A stretch of DNA of 64,000 nt. It comes from Coix lacryma-jobi var. lacryma-jobi. Its lineage: Eukaryota; Streptophyta; Magnoliopsida; Poales; Poaceae. Below are positions 56,901 through 64,000 of the stretch, piece after piece. Made by a program: the position numbers and the translations under genes. The notes beneath the pieces are model-generated. The model was not told the origin of the DNA. It searched no databases and saw only the letters and a list, made by a program, of their open reading frames with translations. The stretch's first letter is position 1. Each line of letters starts with the position of its first letter. Location: positions 25,821,668 through 25,885,667 of the forward strand of contig CM019823.1 of the NCBI GenBank assembly GCA_009763385.1. The letters run 5' to 3'.

Positions 56901-57730
56901 TTTTTTTTGAGACGAAAGAAGAATTGTATTAAAATATAGTTGGGTACATCATCACATTACAAGTACTCTGGAAAAAACATATATCCAGAAACTGATATTC
57001 ATCTATATTGCACTCATACTGTGAATAGCTCAAACTCTCAAATCCAAACCTATTTGACGCTTCATATGGATGACCGCACAGACAATCGACAACAATTGTT
57101 TTAGGCCAGACAATAGATGCCCAACGGATGACCAACATTCCTGTAGGTGGAGTTGAGAAACTTCTTTCTTGTGTCTTCCTTCTTCTTCTTTCTGCCACCG
57201 AAGAGTGAGGAAGACTGATCTAAAACTTATTCTCCCTAGCCCTTCATTGTGGCCAGATCTAACCACAACAAAATGAAGAAGGGACTGGAGAAAATTATTC
57301 CATGGCAGCGAGATCATCTCCGTCTTGATGCCGCTGTCCGAAAACGAAAGTCTCCATGTCGTCATGTCGGTGAAGATACTGACGCCGTAGTTGTCGTCCT
57401 CATCTTCAACGGAGCCGCCATGGAGAAGACAATTTCATCCTTCTCCTTCACCGTCGCCGAAGAGGAGAAGAAGGAGATAAATCTCCAATACCACAATACT
57501 TGGCATGAAGAAACTCAAACCCTAAGAACTCGATCTATTGGGAAAAAACTATTAAAAACGATGGATCCCCACTCTCTCCGGCCTCCGACGATATACCGGA
57601 GGGAGGAGAGAGGGGACCAAACGGAAGAGAGGCGGTGGCGGCGCTCGGAGTGGCGGTGGCGGTGGCGGCAACGGTCTTTTTTCTGTTTGGCGGCGGCTCG
57701 CGTAGGTTTGGCCGCGAGGAGCCGAGGACT
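56901..57730 (-). mobile_element. Retroposon with A-tail and 18-bp target duplication
   Basis: AACTACTCAGCTGAACAT occurs at 56883-56900 and 57731-57748. Between them the minus strand ends in an A-tract preceded by CTTCTTTCGTCTC, and its 5' part is GC-rich. Long target duplications plus an A-tail mean target-primed integration by LINE enzymes. No RT domain was seen, so it is a SINE-like, LINE-derived or processed-transcript insertion. The minus-strand frames (57365-57030 and 57198-56929) were not recognised. Confidence 0.82.
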
Positions 57731-57748
57731 AACTACTCAGCTGAACAT

Positions 57749-59725
57749 AGGACAACTAACTATGAGTGTAGAAGTTACAAGCTGAACACAAGTAATGGAA
57801 ATAGTAACATTGTTACATATGGATTAGATAATGTGTCAAAGTTGCTTGTAAGGGCTCAACTGGAACGACCCTGGATTAGAGACCCTGCGATTTGGGCGTT
57901 GCACATGATAAGTGATAGTCATATATGATGCTCTTCCTTATTGAAGGAAATGCATACTTTGCATGCATCGTTCACTTGTCAAGAACACAACTCTTAGATA
58001 GACTGTCTTATGTAACATCTTGATTTATTTTTTTCAGAATTTATTAAAAATAACTATAAATTAAATTAGGAAAATAGCCTCCGCCTCCCCGCTTGGTTTT
58101 GGTGGCTCCCTTGTCATTGGATCCGTTGCCCGCAACCCTGGTGCGTGCGACCCTAGAGTCCATCAGACGTGCCTTCTCCTTATTGTCTTCTTCATTCACC
58201 TCGACTAAGCTCTCTTACTGCCACCGCCTCTCGCTCAGCTCTGATGGCACATGTCGCCTTTGTCACCATGCTAACTTGCTAAAGGTCATCGTGCTATCAC
58301 CGTTGCACCCCCACCCTTGCCCATCTAACCGCCTTTCCCCGCTGCTCGGTTGGTGGTGCCACGCAACCCGGTTTTCTCGCAACCGTATGCGCACGCATAC
58401 GCTATCCTCCCCGTTGCCGCTACTTCAAGATTCGCGCATTGCTGGGGAAAGAGAATCGGGAAAGGAGAGGGTTTGAGCAGCGCGGATCGTAAAGCAGTGC
58501 TGAGCGGCAGCAGATAGCGCATGCGGCAGCTTCCGGTTGCGGTGTTGCGTTTCCGTGGTGCCACGTGTCGGTACCTCACCCACGCTATCCTCGCGCCTAT
58601 CACCACCGTCGGGCCAGACTTCTTCCCCCGACAATCCTTCTAAGTCTACTGAATTTATGTAACCCTGAACCCAAACTCTAACCTTAACCATGCCAGAGAT
58701 AGAGAATAAGACCACGTAGAATCTTTGGATTGTACAGATATTTCTGATTAAGAGGAGACCTTAAATCACTTGAGTGAAGTTTAGACTCTAGTAGGATAAA
58801 CCGCCATTAAACAATGGGTAAACATAATTTCTAAAAGTAAGCCACAGTTTCTTCAAAAGAAGAGTTTAACCCTGTCTAGCTTGTTGTAAAAGAAAAAAAA
58901 ACTCTCTAGCTCATGTCGTTTGGGCTTTATCAACTTCAGTGCAAGTGAGCTGGGCTCAGCGCGAATGCTTCCCCTGGTTCTATTCCAGTAGTTCCACCTC
59001 CATCGGATCCTGAATTCCTGAGCTCCCTTTCGTGCACGCACATGCCGTGCCTTTCCCTGCCTCAAAGCGCGGAAAAGTGGTGTGGACGACCAGAGCACGT
59101 AAAAGAACCACACGACACTCTCCCTTCCCCCAGTTCCCATGCCCCCGCCCCGTGACCGTGAGCCTCCAGCCCTCATGGCGCCAGCAGTAGCAGTAGTATA
59201 TCCTCCGGTATCCACCCATTGCTCCGCATCTCACTTTCATGATTGCCATCCCGGCCGGATGCGACTGGGCACGGGCACATGGAGAGCTGAATCACTGACG
59301 ACGACTGCCGTGCCGAGGGGCAGGTCGTCCAATCCAAAGGCCGACCCAGAGGGCTCTGCCGTTCTGCCGAGACGATGCAGCTCGATCGGAGCTGAGCGGG
59401 GGCCCGCGTCGCCGGCCGGGGGCCCAGCCCTCTCGCTCAGCGCACCCATCTCCTTTAAAAGGCGCGGCACCGGCACGTACCCCACCCCGGCCACACCGTG
59501 CGCGCTCGCGTGCCGCTTGGTTGCCTTTGCAGTCTTGACGTGATGTAAAGGCGGGAACAGCGGCGAGGTGTTGCTGCCGACCTCCAGCTCCAGCCGTCGG
59601 CGAGCGAGCTCGGCGGGGCGGCCGGGGGCGGGCACGGGCACTCACCGCGCGCTTTGGAAAAAAGAGTCCAAAGAGTACGGTTCAGAGGATATGCATTGCG
59701 CACCGTTGTATATTCGGGTAGTTTA
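57749..59725. other. Unassigned region with GC-rich blocks
   Basis: GC-rich blocks at 58080-58640 and 59030-59660 carry open frames on both strands without recognisable motifs. CTTTAAAAGG at 59454 could be a TATA-like box. The block could be a promoter and first exon cut off by the MULE that starts near 59.7 kb; that is inference. Confidence 0.35.
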
Positions 59726-59811
59726 AGGAGAATTTTTTTTTATTAATAACCCAATTAAATAAGAAATTTTAAAATTAACACTGTCTAATTTTTTTTTCAA
59801 AACTAACCCTT

Positions 59812-60015
59812 TTGCCGCGCCATCCCGCATGGCGCGGCAAAAGCGTTAGCCGCGCCATGCATGGAGGCGCGGCAAAAGTGCCACCGTGGCACCGCCCGGC
59901 CACTCAGGCCCGGGCGGGCCCCGCCTGTCAGTTTGCCGCGCCAGGCGGGGTGGCGCGGCTAGTGCGTTTGCCGCGCCAGGCGGCCTGGCGCGTTCATCGT
60001 CTTTGCCGCGCCTGG
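59812..60015. repeat. Inverted and direct TTTGCCGCGCCA repeats in MULE end
   Basis: TTGCCGCGCCA recurs near 59813, 59850, 59934, 59970 and 60002, with reverse-complement copies GGCGCGGCAAA near 59833 and 59870. The units can fold back on each other. These may be transposase-binding sites; this is inference. Confidence 0.75.
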
Positions 60016-60254
60016 CCGCGCGGCCTGCAGCAGCCTCCTTCCCTCTGCTGCCCGCACCGCCTCCGCCGCCTGCGCCCGCGCCCGCCGCCGCTCCAGCCCG
60101 CCTCCGCTTGCGCCCGCCGCCGCTCCAGCCCGCCGCCGCTCCAGCCCAGCGGCCAGGCAGTGGCCGGGGGCCACCCCCCTCTCCCTCTCCCGTGCTCAAG
60201 CACCCGAAGTTAAGATTAGTTTTCTTTGTTAGTTCATTTTAGTTTTTGTTATAT

Positions 60255-60560
60255 TTTTTGCAATAGTTAGTTATTTAATTATCAAAATGTTAGTTAGTGA
60301 CTTAGATTTGGTAGTTTAGTGACTTAGGGTTAGTTAGTGGCCTAGGTTAGTTAGTTTAGTGCTTTAGGTTATGTTAATTAGTGTTAATAGGTTAGTTAGT
60401 TAGTTAGTGAATTAGGTAAGTTAGTTTAGGTATTAGTTTAGTTTGTTACTTAGTTAGGGTTTTAGTTTAGTTAGGGTATTAGGGTGTTAGTGAAGATATG
60501 TTAGTTAGGGTATTAGGTTATTTAGTTAGGGTATGATGAAATGTTACTGAAGACATGGTA
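60255..60560 (+). repeat. TTAG/TTAGGG-rich leader before MULE transposase
   Basis: Irregular runs of GTTAGTTAG, TTAGTGACTTAGG and TTAGTTAGGGTATTAGG precede the transposase start codon. It probably lies in the transcribed leader or in an intron. Confidence 0.7.
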
Positions 60561-60646
60561 GTGAAGGCAACTTAGTAAGTAGTTACTCCATTCTTTACTT
60601 TTGAGAAGACAATCACTTGACCTTAGTTCCACTATTGACTTTGTAG

Positions 60647-62089
60647 ATGGACACTGTATTCAGATTGTTTTATGGAGGCACAGTTAGTAAACGAGATGGG
60701 TTGTTTGATGATAACATGGAACAAGAACTCGAAGTATTTGATGAGCGTCCTTCTTTTACGGAGCTTATGTTGCGTCTGAAGGAGAAGTTCGATGGTGATT
60801 TCTCGTTGAAAGGGAGATTTGACAGTGGCAAGATTAGGGCGAACTATGCGTTGATGCCCTTGCGCAACCAGACTGACTGGGCAAAATACCAGACGATCGT
60901 TATGACATCCAATTCGACCATGGCTGAGATCGTGGTAGAGGATGGTAGGAGGAAGCAGGTAGAGGCGTCCAATGATGGCAACGAAGGTGAAGCACAGGAG
61001 GTAGGGGATGATGACGATGCAGCTCCGATGACTATGGACGTTGATGGTCACCCCACGCAGGAGACGGTGTATCCATCTGAAAATGTCCACGCTGACGTCG
61101 GTCAAATAAACAATGATTTTGATGTGGCCGACCTAGAGCGGCAGGAGCAGGAGGACCAGGAGGCACAATTGTTTGATGAAAACTATGATTCTGATGATGA
61201 TTCAGATTATGACGAAGAAGAGGACAGTTATATTTGTGCTATGCCTGACCCGGTTCGTGGTATTCCACAACCGGTTCGTGCTATGCCACAACCGGTTCCT
61301 CAGAATATGCATCCTCCAGGGAGACTAGTCACTGATATACCAGAGGATCATATACATTTTGATGTGTGGCGGCGTTTGAGCGAAGCGAGGTATTATGTTG
61401 CGCCCGATCCTTTGACTGAGACAGAGCTGCAGCAATTGAGGTCGGTTAACGTGCAGTTTAGAGGCGTTCCAAGTTATAGGGATGTCAGTATGGTGGACCA
61501 GGCAGTTTGTGATACTGGATTGAATCTGTGCAAGCAAACACTGCATAACCATACAGATTGGATTCTTCAGAAGGGTATGATTTTCAACACTATGACTGAG
61601 CTGAAGCTTTTCCTTGAGAACTATGCTGTGCATCATCATCGACCGTACACGGTCAGCCATTCAGATATTAGTTTGAGGTACCACGTCAAGTGTTTGAGTC
61701 TTGGTTGTCCGTGGAGGCTGAATGCTCGCAAGAGAACTGATGACAAGTGGAGGATCAGTAAAGTAGTACAACCGCATACCTGTTTTACAAATAAGGGACA
61801 AGAAAAACATCCTCAGTTGACGGCAAGATACCTTGCACGGCGTATTTTGGCATTTGTTGATGATGACGCCGACGTATCTGTTTCACAATTGCTTATCTCC
61901 ATATTTGGATTCACAGGCTATAAGGTGACTTATGGAAAGGCGTGGCGTGCGAAGCAGATCGCCCTTGCAATTCGTTGGGGTGGTTGGGATGAAGCTTACA
62001 ACAGGATTCCTCAGATTTTGTGTGCAATGGCATACTATAACCCTGGCCTTAAATGGTTTCCACACACCAATGGGCTTTTCAGTGATTAG
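60647..62089 (+). pseudogene. MuDR-like transposase, N-terminal part without catalytic domain
   Basis: Frame of 480 codons. It has an N-terminal ubiquitin-like or unknown region, then an acidic stretch (residues about 100-205) with DDDSDYDEEED. A short repeat (R[GA][IM]PQPV, about 205-220) follows. From about residue 310 there is a DNA-binding zinc-finger region of MuDR type, with FNTMTELKLFLENYAV, CLSLGCPWRLNARK and VQPHTC (C-x5-C ... H-x-C). Then comes a helical KAWRAKQIALAIRWG region, and the frame ends after NPGLKWFPHTNG. In intact relatives the DDE-type MULE transposase domain follows here; it is absent. The fragment might still bind MULE ends. It is the first gene of the element and runs toward the two GRF genes. 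Confidence 0.8.
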
Positions 62090-62178
62090 ATTTTTCAGCG
62101 AATAGCCTTTTCAGTTGCATTAACTACACACTCACAATGCAGCTGAGATAATTCATAAGTTCAAAACCAGGGCTCCGC

Positions 62179-62187
62179 CTATATAAA
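62179..62187 (+). promoter_or_regulatory. TATA box of the first GRF gene
   Basis: CTATATAAA lies 60 bases before the ATG at 62247, preceded by a CCGC-rich word. This is a normal plant promoter spacing. Confidence 0.55.
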
Positions 62188-62246
62188 CCCATCAGCGCCT
62201 TGCATATTCAACAACTTCAGCAGAGCTTGCGAGGTTCGTAGTAGAG

Positions 62247-62925
62247 ATGTCTGGAGGTTCGTCCAAAGGCGGGAGAGGAAAGGGTGGGAGGAAGGGACCT
62301 CCCATTGTGTGGGAGGGATCTCTTGGTCCTGATTTCTTCTTAGAGGCACTATATGACTTTCCCGTTGAGAGCAAAAAGGATTTCAGCCGGGACCGTCCTC
62401 TTAGGGGATATGATAACCGTTTAGAGGACTGGCCAAAATGCCGCCATGGTGAGGACTGTTTGGTGCAGATGCTCCACGACGACCTGGAGGCAGGCTGACG
62501 TTTCTTCAAATGCCCGCGAGCATGGGTAACTTTATTTAATTGTTGTTGCTATGCCTCTCATGTTTGCTAATACTTAGTCATTTTGTGAATGACAGTCTTC
62601 TATTTCCGAAGAAAACTGCGGCTTCACCAGATGGGTGGATCCTCCTCCAATATGGCCGCATCAGGAATACATCTATTATCTGCAGCGTCGTATCGACGAT
62701 CTTGAAAGAGAAGTTAAAAGCATGCTCAAGGACTATGATGATGACGACAGCGATGCAGGCGGTTCAGATGAAGCAATATGCCTTGATCCATATTGCAACT
62801 GCCCGCATCACAAGAACAAGGGGCCTCCACCGCCGCCCCCACCACCGCCACCACCACCACCACCCGCAATGGGAGGCTATTACGGAGAAGGGTCTACTCA
62901 GTTTGCTATGTGGAACGGCTTCTAG
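62247..62925 (+). pseudogene. MULE-borne GRF-like zinc-finger gene 1, one premature stop
   Basis: Exon 1 is 62247-62525 and exon 2 is 62596-62925, with a 70-bp GT-AG intron; phases fit (93 and 110 codons). After a basic glycine/lysine start there is a GRF-type zinc-finger core: CRHGEDC, then RFFKCPRAW, then ENCGFTRWVDP across the exon junction. A coiled-coil (YLQRRIDDLEREVKSML), an acidic run, CDPYC-like cysteines and a run of 15 prolines follow. GRF fingers bind nucleic acid. A TGA at 62496-62498 interrupts the core exactly where an arginine codon (CGA) is expected, so a single C-to-T change explains it. Similar proteins occur near grass transposons (from memory). Its role is unknown. Confidence 0.72.
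62821..62868 (+). repeat. Polyproline-coding CCN run in GRF gene 1
   Basis: CCTCCACCGCCGCCCCCACC and the following CCA/CCG codons encode about 15 prolines. As a microsatellite-like tract it is prone to length change. Confidence 0.85.
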
Positions 62926-63298
62926 ACTACTTAGATCACTATGTGCGTGTTGTGTTGTGCCAATCAATTACCTAAGGCATGTTAGGATTAGTCTAGGACC
63001 TTTTAACCAAGTTACGGTAAAAGGTCCTCACATGCCATGTACTAGTTTGTTGTTTGTGTAATGGTTTGCTCTATTCTATTTCTCGTACTTTATCCCACAA
63101 AAAATCAATGACACATGAACTACCGCAAACAATACAACAACATATAATAAAGCCGAACAAAGTGCAGTTCAAGACTACGTAATCGAGGATCCGAAATAAA
63201 CGGTACACGGAAGTACAAACCAAGAGTACAATACACTAACAAGTCCACCAAATGACAACAATGTTCATTACTCAATAATGACTACTGAACCTACCACA
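62926..63298. other. Gap between the two convergent GRF genes
   Basis: AT-rich. It contains GTTAGGATTAGTCTAGGACC, and the 3' UTRs of both genes must meet here. Nothing else was seen. Confidence 0.5.
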
Positions 63299-63988
63299 CT
63301 ACTGAGTGCAACGAGGCCATTTTCCCTTCCTCACAGCATCCGGATCCTGCTCCATGGCAGCCTTGGCACGGCGCACACGCTCAAGCCTCTTCTCCCTCTC
63401 CCCCCTACGCTTAGCTGCATCCCTCATTCTTGCCTCTTCCTCATGCTGCTTTTGTGCTGCCTCTTCTTTGCGTCTATTCTCCAAACGCTCCTTGTCCTCC
63501 GCAACCCACTTTTTCATCCTCTCTACGTGCTCCTTGTCCTCCGGCTTCATCTCAGTGTCGATCCACTACTCGAAGTCACATAGTGGTGGAGGCTCCTGCA
63601 AAATACGACTAAATCAATTAGGTGATAAAATATAAATGATTTTTCATTCATGTATAGAACAAGCCATCAGCTTCTCACCATCAGTCCAATACGGATCTGT
63701 TTAGGTGTAGGGTCAAAGGCATAATTCTCACACATCCAATACCTCTGACCGTATGTGTGCTCCTCATCAGATATTGCGACCTTACAATCATCGCCGCAGT
63801 AGCACATGGGCACCGGAACACCGCTAGGCAATGGCAAACGGGCATAGGCATTGCCCGTGAGAGGCTGCCTACAATCATCAACGCAATAACAAATGAACAT
63901 AACACAAAATTACTTCATTAAAACAGACAAATAAATCAACAATGTACCGATCTTACCTTGCCTTACTAGCTTTGCCACGCCGCGGCAT
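63299..63988 (-). pseudogene. MULE-borne GRF-like zinc-finger gene 2, one premature stop
   Basis: Minus-strand exons are 63988-63957, 63868-63679 and 63595-63299, with GT-AG introns and fitting phases (173 codons in all). It starts MPRRGKASKAR. A GRF-like core follows: CYCGDDCKV, TYGQRYWMCENYAF, and after the second intron LCDFE-stop-WIDTE. A long charged helix (KPEDKEHVERMKKWVAEDKE, then RREKRLERVRRAKAA in part) ends in PRCTQ. The stop TAG at 63566-63568 stands where related proteins have CAG (glutamine), again one C-to-T change. It lies tail to tail with GRF gene 1. The promoter is outside the window. Its role is unknown. Confidence 0.72.
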
Positions 63989-64000
63989 CCTAACAATAAA

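Larger units (their letters stand above)
59726..64000 (+). mobile_element. Mutator-like element (MULE), right end outside window
   Basis: A MuDR-type transposase fragment (60647-62089) and two small genes (62247-62925 plus, 63299-63988 minus) follow an AT-rich end and a leader with at least five TTTGCCGCGCCA / GGCGCGGCAAA repeats (59812-60015). The left edge near 59726 is inferred from the change of base composition; the terminal inverted repeat cannot be checked because the other end is outside. The loss of the transposase catalytic part shows an internal deletion. Confidence 0.7.

Noticed and set aside
60255..60560. Interstitial telomere repeat
   Set aside because: The TTAGGG/TTAG words are irregular and mixed with other sequence; the plant telomere unit TTTAGGG is not in tandem.

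Overview
The window is plant nuclear DNA, almost certainly from a grass (Poaceae). Supporting signs are GC-rich first exons with AT-rich introns, Stowaway- and Tourist-like MITEs, Ty3/gypsy and Ty1/copia elements of grass type, a MuDR-type transposon, and an apyrase that closely resembles the rice family. The species cannot be named from the sequence. Most of the 64 kb is transposable-element DNA. Host genes are few: an intact apyrase (16873-22117, minus), an intact six-exon gene with an At5g39570/PLDRP1-like N-terminal motif (49760-53803, plus), a CCHC zinc-knuckle gene (45934-47109, plus) and a decayed CYP72A-like P450 (14105-15801, minus).

Layout. 1-8939: a degraded Ty3/gypsy element on the minus strand (5' LTR 7656-8939, gag-pol to about 1023, an antisense ORF at 10-474), inserted in the gag of a degraded plus-strand Ty1/copia element (8940-13822). 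14105-22400: P450 pseudogene and apyrase. 22.6-26.2 kb: AT-rich intergenic DNA with Stowaway MITEs. 26.24-26.8 kb: a GC-rich block that may be the leader exon of the CCHC gene whose coding exon lies at 45.9 kb.

Between those two blocks lies the main feature, a deep nest of insertions at 27102-45197. A 5'-truncated LINE (14-bp target duplication) was split by a short non-autonomous LTR element A (target duplication ATAAG). A's 5' LTR was split by a 4.1-kb Helitron-like element. At A's outer edge sits a TRIM-like element B with 79-bp LTRs. B is split by a non-autonomous LTR element C (ACAAC), and C is split by a nearly intact copia element D (GAACT). Conceptually removing the inserts restores the LINE reading frame and the beginning of C's gag-like frame.

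Right part. 47.2-49.5 kb holds MITEs, followed by the six-exon gene, another MITE, a retroposon with an 18-bp target duplication (56901-57730), and unexplained GC-rich DNA. From about 59.7 kb to the window end lies a MULE. It carries a MuDR-like transposase fragment without its catalytic domain and two small convergent genes that each encode a GRF-like zinc-finger core, each broken by one premature stop.

No tRNA, rRNA, CRISPR or prokaryotic feature was seen. All family calls are by reading motifs; no search was run.
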